In this document: in pieces, positions 16,958-25,151 of the stretch
Layout: each line of letters begins with the position of its first letter
How positions within the stretch are numbered: the stretch's first letter is position 1
Translations under genes and position numbers: made by a program
Assembly (NCBI RefSeq): GCF_011682235.2
Contig: NZ_CP076718.1
Coordinates: forward strand, 996,608-1,060,607
DNA: 64,000 nucleotides
Origin: Rhodocaloribacter litoris
Lineage (GTDB): Bacteria > Bacteroidota > Rhodothermia > Rhodothermales > ISCAR-4553
Reading direction: 5' to 3'
Notes under the pieces: model-generated
Told to the model about the DNA's origin: nothing
What the model saw: only the letters and a program-made list of their open reading frames with translations
Database searches by the model: none

Positions 16958-19561
16958 TCAGTTTTCTGTGGCGATTCTATCCACAGAAACGTCCTTTTCT
17001 AATGATTTCAACCCAAGTTCCAGAGCAATATTCTGCTTTAACAACTCCTGGTACAGTCTGTCTGCAACCAGAGCATGACCTTTTGCATTCGGATGCCAAT
17101 CCCACGGCGCAACGATGATGGAAGAAACCTCTTCTCCTTTATAAACTCCTTCCAATTTTATAGTGACGAACCCTGCTTCGTGTGCGAGCTTCTCCAAGTA
17201 AGCAGCTTCCTCTGCTTCACCGGGCATTGCCTCCGGCATGGGCAACAGAATCCATACCGGCCTTGCGCCATAAGCACGTGCTGCAGTTGCAAGTTGTCCA
17301 TATCCCCACCGAATCACTTCCTCTCCATAGGGACGCAACCGGCGCTGGATCTCAACTTCAGTCATCTCTCCATGTACTCCGGCCTGCTCTATGATCTGCC
17401 GAAGTCCCGGATAGGGAATTGGAAAGTTGTGACGTATAATCGAGTTCAGCTTTGTGAGTGTCCGCTCAATCTCACCCGGATGTAACACATAGAAGATCGC
17501 ATCAGGGCGAAAAGACGTGACTTTCTGGTCGTGTACATAGACGATTGGCACAAGACTGTACGCCGTCACCGAAAAATTGAGGACTTCATACCGTTCGTAA
17601 ACCCCTCCGGCGTGTTCTCGGTTCAGTCGTTCTTCCAGTATAGCTTCGAACACCTCTTCGTCTGCAACACCGGATCCCATGGCATGGGATGCTCCCAGGA
17701 CAGCAATCCGGTACGTTTGTGGCGGCTTCGCTTGCTCATAATCCTTGTCCCGCATCCCCCACCGATTGGTACGCAGACGAGCCCGGTTGAATATGACATC
17801 TGATAGCGGAACGAGCTCTTTCACTGCCATGTCATTGGTCTGACGAGTAAAAAGGGGCTCCAGAGCCATACCCCATTCTTTGGGTTTCCAAGCGACTTTC
17901 CAAAGGGTTGAGGTGTATTTGTCCGTATTGAGTAACCCCTCGTAATAGCCACGTTCCATCAACGCTTCGTCGCGCTGGTTAAGACGTTCTTCGCTGAGCG
18001 AGGCCATCAGGGGTGCAATCTGCCCCGGCAACCAGCCTTGTTGCCGCAACTGGCTCATGCCCAGCAATCCCAAGGTACCTGCAAACGTCAGAACCATAGC
18101 CCAGCGAGACGATGGCTGCCCTCCCGCCAGCGACAGGATCCATCCCCGGCTGCCGAGATACTGGATCAACACCCCCAAGAATACGATTCCCAAAAGCCCT
18201 CCTCCTAACAGTATCCAACTCTGCAGATCGCCACGTATCCCTACTTTCAAAAGTGTGACGAACTCCCGGACGCTCGTGCTGCTCCAAAGAGTCCATAGAA
18301 CCATGATAAAGACAAACATGCCTACCACTTGCACGGTGTATTGCAGGGCTCCCCGGAACGACCAAGCCTTCGTGCCTAGGGTACGTTTTCGTCCTCGACG
18401 GGCCTCGCGCAAGGCATTGATCACCACCAGCAGGCCCAGAATGCCCCAGAACAGGCCGTCGGTGGCGGTCACGGGAAACGCTCCCCGGAGCCAGAACCAC
18501 TGGTAGGAGTGCAGCAGCCACGTCCCGAAGAAAACCACTACGGTTGCCAGCCCGATGCCCCAGAACATCCCCAGACGCCGCACCCGCATGAAGACAGGAT
18601 AGTAGACCATCTTCATCATGAAGTCTTTCCAGTAGATGTTGATCCGGCGCCAGTAATCGGTAAACGACGAGGCCAGAAAGTAGAGATGATGCGTCTCCGG
18701 CAGATTGAAACCGAACAGGCACAGAATACCGATGATCAGATGAAACTGCCCCGAGATGCGCAGGTAGAGCAGATAGGTCGTCAACATATACTGTATGACC
18801 CCCCCTAGATTCACGACCTCTGCCGGAGCAAGCACCAGATGATGATAGATAAATCTATAGAGTAAAAGATGGGTCACCCCTCTAAAAACCCATAAGATTC
18901 CCTTCTGATAGATGTCTTGAGCACTCTGATCATAGTAAGTACGGCGAAAAGTCTGGTAGTCTATCACGGGGAATAATAAAAAAAACAGGTTTGGAAGCAT
19001 AAAGAAATAAGCAAGACGCTCCCAGAGGGTAGCCGGCTGTTTCTCATGTCGGAGTTCGTAGAGATAGATCGCCAGCCGGAACATGAACATGGCCCCCAGC
19101 ACCGGCAGTACCAGTGTAGGAAGGGCCGTCCACCGGGTCTGAATCCACTCGGCCCGTATAGAGGCAAGCCCGACTCCCACGACCAACAAGAGTCCCACTC
19201 GAACATAGAACGGAACCGGTAGATGACATAGACCGATCAGCCCAACACCAAGACCAATCAGCATGATGCCATGTACAAAACCAAAGTTCAAGACAATGGC
19301 AACGAGGGTGAGCAGCAGAAAGAAAGGCAAACGATAGATGCGGGGAAGCCAAGCATGCACAAGAAACCCCAATAAGATAAGTGGGGCTATACGTAATAAA
19401 CCAGATGCTTCCTCAATACGATACTGCTGCATTACCAGCAGCACCAAGGCAAGCTGCAAGCTCAGAAGAACAAATGAACTCCTCTTGAGGTCGCCACCGA
19501 AATAACGAACTGGGGTTGTCCCCCCGTCGACACCCAGACCAGACTGCATCTTATTGATCAT
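16958..19561 (-). CDS. MBOAT O-acyltransferase fused to an SGNH hydrolase domain
   Basis: This 867-residue membrane protein has ten or more hydrophobic segments in residues 25-510. The MBOAT signature is clear: SFTDYWRRINIYWKDFMM, then the likely catalytic histidine in FFGTWLLHSYQWFWLRGAF. Residues 590-867 are a soluble SGNH/GDSL-like domain with AVLGASHAMGSGV (block I, serine after GAS) and a late APWDWHPNAKGH block (Asp and His). Separate AlgI- and AlgJ/X-like partners normally do these jobs in alginate and cellulose acetylation. Here they are in one chain, with the SGNH part expected outside the inner membrane. It probably O-acetylates the polymer. A divergent remnant of a related SGNH domain follows at 19717. 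GC content is lower than that of the oxidoreductase. Confidence 0.87.
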   Translation of the reverse strand: MINKMQSGLGVDGGTTPVRYFGGDLKRSSFVLLSLQLALVLLVMQQYRIEEASGLLRIAPLILLGFLVHAWLPRIYRLPFFLLLTLVAIVLNFGFVHGIMLIGLGVGLIGLCHLPVPFYVRVGLLLVVGVGLASIRAEWIQTRWTALPTLVLPVLGAMFMFRLAIYLYELRHEKQPATLWERLAYFFMLPNLFFLLFPVIDYQTFRRTYYDQSAQDIYQKGILWVFRGVTHLLLYRFIYHHLVLAPAEVVNLGGVIQYMLTTYLLYLRISGQFHLIIGILCLFGFNLPETHHLYFLASSFTDYWRRINIYWKDFMMKMVYYPVFMRVRRLGMFWGIGLATVVVFFGTWLLHSYQWFWLRGAFPVTATDGLFWGILGLLVVINALREARRGRKRTLGTKAWSFRGALQYTVQVVGMFVFIMVLWTLWSSTSVREFVTLLKVGIRGDLQSWILLGGGLLGIVFLGVLIQYLGSRGWILSLAGGQPSSRWAMVLTFAGTLGLLGMSQLRQQGWLPGQIAPLMASLSEERLNQRDEALMERGYYEGLLNTDKYTSTLWKVAWKPKEWGMALEPLFTRQTNDMAVKELVPLSDVIFNRARLRTNRWGMRDKDYEQAKPPQTYRIAVLGASHAMGSGVADEEVFEAILEERLNREHAGGVYERYEVLNFSVTAYSLVPIVYVHDQKVTSFRPDAIFYVLHPGEIERTLTKLNSIIRHNFPIPYPGLRQIIEQAGVHGEMTEVEIQRRLRPYGEEVIRWGYGQLATAARAYGARPVWILLPMPEAMPGEAEEAAYLEKLAHEAGFVTIKLEGVYKGEEVSSIIVAPWDWHPNAKGHALVADRLYQELLKQNIALELGLKSLEKDVSVDRIATEN

Positions 19562-19716
19562 GGATTATGAAATGGTTCTCTGTTTGACATAAGCGGAATA
19601 TCCAGGTACGAAAAACCAGGCGCATGCAACACGATCAACGAGGATGATGCCTTACAAATGCTCCAAGCACCCAAATAGTGAGTCTTCGAACTGACTGCCT
19701 CAAGTCCCTCCCCGAG

Positions 19717-20368
19717 TCAATGAGCCAAGTTCACCTCAGTCCTGCTTCCATTTCCGGTCGAGAGTTGCAGGCCGAAGGTATTACCATGATCCAGTAGTTC
19801 CTGGTACAACCGACCAGCCACCAAGCGATGTCCCAGCGTGTTGGGATGCGTATCCCAGGGCGCCAGGTGAATTCGGTCGCGGTCATAGGTGTCGTACATT
19901 CCTTCCAAGCTCAAGGTAATAAAACCTTCCTCACGGGCCAGGCGGGACAAGTACGCAAACTCACCGCTGCGAGTTGACCGACCCGCCAGCGGCAAAAAAA
20001 CCCATACCGGTGCCCACCCTCCGGTCGCCCGCCTTGAAGCCCGTCACCTCGCGCCCCACTGCCTCCACGATGCCAGTGGCGCTGTAGCCCAGCGGCATGG
20101 GCTTCTCCATCTTCGACATCACGTTGCGGAAGGTGTTCGGGAGGCCATCCTTCTTCACCTTCTGCAGCACCTGCCGTACGAGGTCCGGCCGCGCCTGCAC
20201 CTTGCCGACCAGGCTCTTCTGCACCAGGTCGATGAGCATCTTCTCCGTCCCGGCGCTGATGAGCGAAGCCGCCGTGCGCACCCGCACCCCGCCGGCCCAG
20301 TCCGCCGGCGGCGGCACCGTCTCCAGCCGCGTCTCACCCGATTTTATGTTTTGGAGGATTTGTTGCAT
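19717..20368 (-). pseudogene. Chimeric relic: truncated oxidoreductase 5' end joined to an SGNH domain 3' end
   Basis: From the ATG at 20368, two bases after the sulfotransferase stop, the frame reproduces the first roughly 116 residues of the bi-domain oxidoreductase. It breaks off at GFKAGDR and ends at a stop near 19961. In another frame, 19717-20020 encodes the C-terminus of an MBOAT-SGNH-like protein (PVWVFLPLAG, LAPWDTHPNTLGHRLVAGRLYQE), homologous to but diverged from the intact protein at 16958. The junction is at about 20020/20021. The simplest reading is deletion of everything between an upstream oxidoreductase copy and a second SGNH gene. Neither half can be a working enzyme. Confidence 0.85.
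20021..20368 (-). repeat. Second copy of the oxidoreductase 5' end
   Basis: This copy is about 95% identical to 16313-16660 by eye. The 5' boundary coincides with the start codon region and the 3' boundary is abrupt. Confidence 0.9.
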
Positions 20369-20370
20369 AT

Positions 20371-21195
20371 CTATTTCTTTTCATGAAGCACACCGATTTC
20401 TCCACCCAGTCTCACCATCGTTTCGCCACACACGTCATCAATCAATTTTCTCACCTCATCTTCAGAATAAACATCAAGAATATCCAATACATATTTTCGT
20501 CTATTTTCATGGACATTCGTTTCACACAAAGAAACACCCTGCAATCCAACAAAATCCCACACAACAGCTAAGTTGCCCTTGAGAACACTTTCCAAGTCCA
20601 ACACAAGCAATTTATTTTTAGGCACATTTTCCAAAACAAATTGATTATGACTAACCCAATATTCTAAATAGGGACGCAACCCATCAATGCCATTTTTCAC
20701 ATGGAATGCATCACAATGAAACTTCCTTTGATACCACTCACTCCACCAATTATCTCTTTTTGTAGAAACACTCTTGTTTATCATTGACCGCAACCATTTC
20801 ATAGGATCTCTTGTAGTCAAAATGAACTTGGATTCTTCAAACAGATCAAGCAACACAGGAGTGAGAGGGTATAAATAATGAGAAGATTCCATCTCCAAAG
20901 ATAGAAACCTATCCCTTCCTATAAGCATCTTTTCTATAGTCTTACGATCAAATCTACCTTCTTCAAAGTCAGTTACCAACTTCAAAGTAGGCCGGGTAAG
21001 AGGCTCATGTGCTGCTCTGCACACCCTTGCAAAAAGAGCAGCCAGACTTTTCGTGCCACTACGTGGTGCACCAACACAGTACACTTGAAAATTTCTTTTT
21101 TTGACAGGACAAAATTTTCCTATCCTAAAAACAAATTCCATTATTCTAGAACTGAAAAGCATTCTATTTTTTGCAATCATATTTTCTTCAAACAT
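20371..21195 (-). CDS. Sulfotransferase family protein (AT-rich gene)
   Basis: This 274-residue protein has a PAPS-binding loop VYCVGAPRSGTKSLAALF near residues 38-55 and a second nucleotide-binding segment FILTTRDPMKWLRSMIN near 125-141. An EMESSHYLYP segment sits between them. These fit a cytosolic-type sulfotransferase moving sulfate from PAPS to a hydroxyl, here presumably on sugar. The gene is strikingly AT-rich relative to its surroundings and ends two bases before the relic at 20368. The start at 21195 is the first ATG; later methionines at residues 6, 12 and 19 are possible. The base composition indicates acquisition from another lineage. Confidence 0.85.
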   Translation of the reverse strand: MFEENMIAKNRMLFSSRIMEFVFRIGKFCPVKKRNFQVYCVGAPRSGTKSLAALFARVCRAAHEPLTRPTLKLVTDFEEGRFDRKTIEKMLIGRDRFLSLEMESSHYLYPLTPVLLDLFEESKFILTTRDPMKWLRSMINKSVSTKRDNWWSEWYQRKFHCDAFHVKNGIDGLRPYLEYWVSHNQFVLENVPKNKLLVLDLESVLKGNLAVVWDFVGLQGVSLCETNVHENRRKYVLDILDVYSEDEVRKLIDDVCGETMVRLGGEIGVLHEKK

Positions 21196-21203
21196 TATCT
21201 AAT

Positions 21204-22190
21204 CTATCGCACTTGTCTCCAGCCAATATTTTTCTTATGCAAAGCCCATCCATACTCATCTTTCTCAAAATAGCTCCCTCTTTTCAGAGTATCCCACAGA
21301 TGCAATATAACATGACCTAGCGTAGCATATCGACGCCCACTATAATAAACAGGATCGGCAATTTCCTCACTCATGTTAGCGGAGTTAAGATGCATTTTAT
21401 TAGCTTTAGCCCATCTTGCCAATTGGAAATGACGGTATTGATCTTCACCAAATAAAACTGACGTGTCTATTCCACCACTTTCTGCCAACACTCTTTTTCG
21501 AACAAACTGATTTGAACCTGACCAGCAGCTATATTTACTTGTTCGCTTCAACTTCAGAGCAAGAATATGAATTAACCGATAGCTCCAATGTGCATGCTCA
21601 ATGACGGCACCGGTAGACACCCCCACCGTACGCGGATGGGCTTCTAAAAAGCGATAGGCCGTTTGAAACACCGTTCCAGGCCTCAGCAGATCCTCTTCCC
21701 TCTTGATGGGCGGCACCACGCGAACATCTCCGTCTGACATCCAGATGTATTCGGTATCAGGATGTGAGGCCGCCAGCCCGGCTGCCCGGGCAAACGGTGT
21801 CCCTTGCTCTTTACACAGCACATATCGAGCCCCACAGGCCTGAATAACATCTCGCGTGCGATCGGTGGAGTTGTTATCTACAACGATAAGCTCTGCCAGT
21901 CCCGGCGGACAATCGAGCAGCGTATACGAGAGAAGTGTCGGAATGAGTTCACGCTCTTCGTTGTACGCAACCAGCGCAATCGAAACGCGCGGAGATTCAC
22001 TCCGGCCAAATTTTTCTTCGATCCGCGTCCGGATAGGTGCGCAGAATTGCCACAGTTCATTGTCTGTCAACGCATCGAGTGGGAATCCTCGGCCCTTCAT
22101 GCGCTGCCTGACACCTTCAATACTCAGAAAGTATCGAAGGTAATCTTCGTACTGCCAGGTTCTCCAGTTTCCAGGGTCCGGTCGTTTCAT
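21204..22190 (-). CDS. Family 2 glycosyltransferase
   Basis: This 328-residue GT-A transferase starts at the ATG at 22190, overlapping the upstream stop as ATGA. It has SIALVAYNEERELIPTLLSY near residue 70, LIVVDNNSTDRTRD, the DxD-like WMSDGDVRVVPP, and FGEDQYRHFQLARW as the catalytic acidic segment. An 80-residue N-terminal extension precedes the catalytic domain. The 5' half is GC-rich and the 3' third (below about 21600) is AT-rich like the adjoining sulfotransferase, so a composition boundary falls inside the gene. The donor sugar cannot be inferred. Confidence 0.88.
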   Translation of the reverse strand: MKRPDPGNWRTWQYEDYLRYFLSIEGVRQRMKGRGFPLDALTDNELWQFCAPIRTRIEEKFGRSESPRVSIALVAYNEERELIPTLLSYTLLDCPPGLAELIVVDNNSTDRTRDVIQACGARYVLCKEQGTPFARAAGLAASHPDTEYIWMSDGDVRVVPPIKREEDLLRPGTVFQTAYRFLEAHPRTVGVSTGAVIEHAHWSYRLIHILALKLKRTSKYSCWSGSNQFVRKRVLAESGGIDTSVLFGEDQYRHFQLARWAKANKMHLNSANMSEEIADPVYYSGRRYATLGHVILHLWDTLKRGSYFEKDEYGWALHKKNIGWRQVR

Positions 22191-22840
22191 GACAAAACGC
22201 CATTTGCATCGAAGGAGTAACCAAAATAGCTCAGATCCGAAGCGTATACATCAGCTATGATCTGAGCCGTCTCGTCATCGTAATACGTCCGGTAGTCTTT
22301 GCGCCGGTGCGAGCTGTTCTGATGGGGAAGTTGTCGTTCAACACCGATACGCCTGCACACCTCGGCGAAGTCCGCCTCGAACCGTTCGAAGCGCCCTACA
22401 TAGTCGACCAGTTGTTTCCCCTCCAGATCCATAATCCATTCCGTCTGAGGCGCAAAATGCAGGGGCTTGGATATGTATCTAGGATTCCGATCGACAAAAA
22501 CCAGTCGCACCCACGAACGAAAGTCAATATTGTCCTCTTCGAGAAAATCCTGACCCGTCTTTTTCAAATAGGCATAGTGGGATACGGCTTTATCCCAGGG
22601 ATTGCGCACGAAAGTGAACGTAAACTTTGCACTCCAGACATCGAACCCCACTTCTCTTCGCTTCTGCAAAGCCGTTTTGTGCTCATAGAGACACCCCAGA
22701 GCCGTCTCGATACTCCGTCCGCCGGTTTTGGGGATATGAATGAACAGGTAGTTCTGGAAATAGCGCTCTCGCAGTCGCCAGTACACCCTAGTCCCTTTGA
22801 GGACGACCTTTCGCAGTCTCGGGTAAGCTCGAAGATTCAT
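22187..22840 (-). CDS. Sulfotransferase family 2 protein (carbohydrate type)
   Basis: This 217-residue protein has the PAPS loop LFIHIPKTGGRSIETAL near 33-49 and the 3'-phosphate segment FTFVRNPWDKAVSHYAYLK near 75-93. It closes with SYFGYSFD, a typical C-terminus of the Sulfotransfer_2 family that includes carbohydrate and heparan 2-O type enzymes. It is coupled by ATGA to the glycosyltransferase downstream, suggesting sulfation and chain building are coordinated. It has no transmembrane segment, unlike animal Golgi relatives. Confidence 0.9.
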   Translation of the reverse strand: MNLRAYPRLRKVVLKGTRVYWRLRERYFQNYLFIHIPKTGGRSIETALGCLYEHKTALQKRREVGFDVWSAKFTFTFVRNPWDKAVSHYAYLKKTGQDFLEEDNIDFRSWVRLVFVDRNPRYISKPLHFAPQTEWIMDLEGKQLVDYVGRFERFEADFAEVCRRIGVERQLPHQNSSHRRKDYRTYYDDETAQIIADVYASDLSYFGYSFDANGVLS

Positions 22841-22866
22841 GGGGTCTTTCAGGTATAGCCTAGCTG

Positions 22867-23784
22867 TCAGAGATCACGCGTCTCATGCTTCATTTCCAAC
22901 TCATACCACTTCGCCTTGGCGTGAAAACGCTGCACGCCTTTGAGGGTGCAGTAGATCAGCCCGGGACGACCGTCGAGAAAACCGAGACGAAAGACATAGT
23001 GATAAAAAAACGTGAGCAGCGGAAAACCGGGAAGGCGCACCAGGCGAGCCTTCAGCCAGCGCCGGCGCTCGGCCTGGGTGCCGAAGAAGCGGGGCGGGAC
23101 TTCCCCACCATGCCCTTCGAAATACACCCGCGCCTCCCACTCCGAGTACTCGTTGTGCTTCTCGATGTACCGGTAGAGCGAGTTCCAGTTCTCGTGCCGG
23201 ATCGGATTGCGGAGCCGGCCTACCCGGCCGTCGACCACCACGTGCTCGTGCACCTCGATGTCGGCCATGTGGGGCGTCTGCTCGCCGTCGATGCGCCGCT
23301 CGTAGTGTCCCCTGCCTTTGCGAAAGAGGAACAGCTTCCAGAGGTCGAATCCGCCGTGGCGGAGCTGGCGGCCGAGGAAGTGGAGCTGGAAGCGAAGCCA
23401 GTAGCCGTCGTGGTCGTCGCGCCGGATGGCCTCGGCGATCTCGGCCTTGATGGGGTCGAGCAGGATCTCGTCGGCGTCCAGGATCAGAATCCAGTCGTTG
23501 CGGAAGTCAAACGTCTCCAGCGCCCACTGCCGCTTCTTGGGCCAGCCGCCGTTGTAATGGAACTGCAGGACCGTGGCGCCGTGTGCCTCGGCGATCTCGA
23601 CCGTCCCGTCGGTGCTCTGCGAGTCGACCACCACCACCTCGTCCGCCCAGCCGTCGAGTGCGGCCAGGCAGCGCGGCAGGTTCTGCGCCTCGTTGCGGAC
23701 GGCGATCAGTACGGAGACCGGCACGGTCCCCCGCCGTTCAACCCGATGCGTATGCGTTTCCGTCACCGGCTCGGTCGTGTTCAT
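22867..23784 (-). CDS. Family 2 glycosyltransferase (WaaE/KdtX-like)
   Basis: This 305-residue protein has SVLIAVRNEAQNLPRCLAAL near residue 25, EVVVVDSQSTDGTVEIA, GGWPKKRQWALE, LILDADEILL, and RRIDGEQTPHMADIEVHEH. This pattern matches the WaaE/KdtX group of lipopolysaccharide and capsule glucosyltransferases. A C-terminal hydrophobic stretch (PLLTFFYHYVFRLGFLDG) suggests membrane association. The start overlaps the upstream GT4 stop as ATGA. Confidence 0.9.
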   Translation of the reverse strand: MNTTEPVTETHTHRVERRGTVPVSVLIAVRNEAQNLPRCLAALDGWADEVVVVDSQSTDGTVEIAEAHGATVLQFHYNGGWPKKRQWALETFDFRNDWILILDADEILLDPIKAEIAEAIRRDDHDGYWLRFQLHFLGRQLRHGGFDLWKLFLFRKGRGHYERRIDGEQTPHMADIEVHEHVVVDGRVGRLRNPIRHENWNSLYRYIEKHNEYSEWEARVYFEGHGGEVPPRFFGTQAERRRWLKARLVRLPGFPLLTFFYHYVFRLGFLDGRPGLIYCTLKGVQRFHAKAKWYELEMKHETRDL

Positions 23785-24977
23785 GCCACCACCTCCTGTG
23801 GTTTCCTCTCGGACGCCACCAGATCACGAAAACATGCCATCAATGTGTCCACGTACTGCTGCCAGGAGAACGCCTGCGCCCGCCGGAGCGCCGCCTGCCG
23901 CATCCGCTCGCGCACGGCCGGCTCACAGAGCACTTGCCCGATCCGATCGGCACAGGCGGCGGCGTCGAACACCGGGAAGTACACCCCCGCCGCCTCGCAC
24001 ACCTCCACGTTCACCGGCATGTCGGACGCCACCACGGGCAGGCCGGACGCCATCGCCTCCACGAGCGAATGTCCGAACGACTCCGTAAACGACGGAAACA
24101 CGTACACGTCGGCCCGCGCATAGAGGCTGCGGAGCGCCTCGTAGGGCACGTAGCCCAGTTCGCACCAGTCCTCCCGCACCCCCAGAGCTTCGGCCCTTCG
24201 TACCAGCGCATCGTACTCGGCCTTGTCGGTCGTCTTCTCTCGTGAGGTCGTGGTCACCAATTTCACCCGGTGCCCGGCCGTCTTCAGGTGGGGCAGCGCC
24301 TCGACGAGCACCTCGAAGCTTTTGTGGACGGCATACGTCGACACGTTGAGGAGGACCGTATAGCCTTCCGCCCGCCAGCGGTCAAGGCGCTCGAACCGTG
24401 CGTCTTCCGCCCGCCGCGCCGCGAAGGCCTCGTGGTCGAACCCGTAGTGGATCACCTCCGTCCGCCGGCCGCGCAGGTCGATCCAGTCCCCCACCATCTC
24501 CTGCATCGCCCGCGTGGGGAAGAGCGTAACGTCGGCCGCCCGGATCGAGGCCAGGCTCAGCCAGCGCCGGACCGTATTGCGCCGCAGGCTCCGCCCCAGT
24601 TCGCGGTACATCTGCTGAAATTCCGGGCTGAAATAGGCTGCATTGCGTACGAGGAGCACCTGCGGGCACGGGCTCCGGAACGTCCCGAAGCCGGTGGAGG
24701 AGAACAGCACGTCCGCCTGCAGGCGACGCACCATCCGCGGGATCTCCACCTGGTCGAAGTAATTCCGCGCCAGTCCTCCGGTATCGGCATGGGGGTAATC
24801 GACCAGCGTCACGTTGGGAAACGGTCCGAACGTCTCCACCTTCGGGCGCGACGCCGCCGGCAAGACGACCGTGAACCGGTTCTCCGGCGCCCGGGCCGGC
24901 AACTGCCGCACCACGTTGATCAGGTAGGTGAGCGCCCCGCCCATGTTGGCCGAGGCCGCGTTGATCAGCACATGCAT
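23781..24977 (-). CDS. Family 4 glycosyltransferase
   Basis: Starting at the ATG at 24977 (MHVLINAASANMGGALTYL) gives 398 residues. The GT4 donor site is clear in LLNVSTYAVHKSFEVLVEAL and in FPSFTESFGHSLVEAMASG, followed by LPVVASDMPVN. An N-terminal extension to 25025 is open but has no support. It ends in an ATGA overlap with the GT2 gene, so the pair is co-translated. The sugar is unknown. Confidence 0.9.
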   Translation of the reverse strand: MHVLINAASANMGGALTYLINVVRQLPARAPENRFTVVLPAASRPKVETFGPFPNVTLVDYPHADTGGLARNYFDQVEIPRMVRRLQADVLFSSTGFGTFRSPCPQVLLVRNAAYFSPEFQQMYRELGRSLRRNTVRRWLSLASIRAADVTLFPTRAMQEMVGDWIDLRGRRTEVIHYGFDHEAFAARRAEDARFERLDRWRAEGYTVLLNVSTYAVHKSFEVLVEALPHLKTAGHRVKLVTTTSREKTTDKAEYDALVRRAEALGVREDWCELGYVPYEALRSLYARADVYVFPSFTESFGHSLVEAMASGLPVVASDMPVNVEVCEAAGVYFPVFDAAACADRIGQVLCEPAVRERMRQAALRRAQAFSWQQYVDTLMACFRDLVASERKPQEVVA

Positions 24978-25151
24978 ACCGGATGTCCGTTCCGTACCCA
25001 CACGCGCCTGAACTCCAGCAAGCAAACGCTTGAGCCTGTCATAAAAACATGCCTGTTACGAGATGATACGAAATCGGCCCGTTCGAAGGCCTCCAGCACG
25101 CGCCCCTGCCGGTGATCTCCGGAAAAAGTCCTGAAAATCTCCACACAATTA

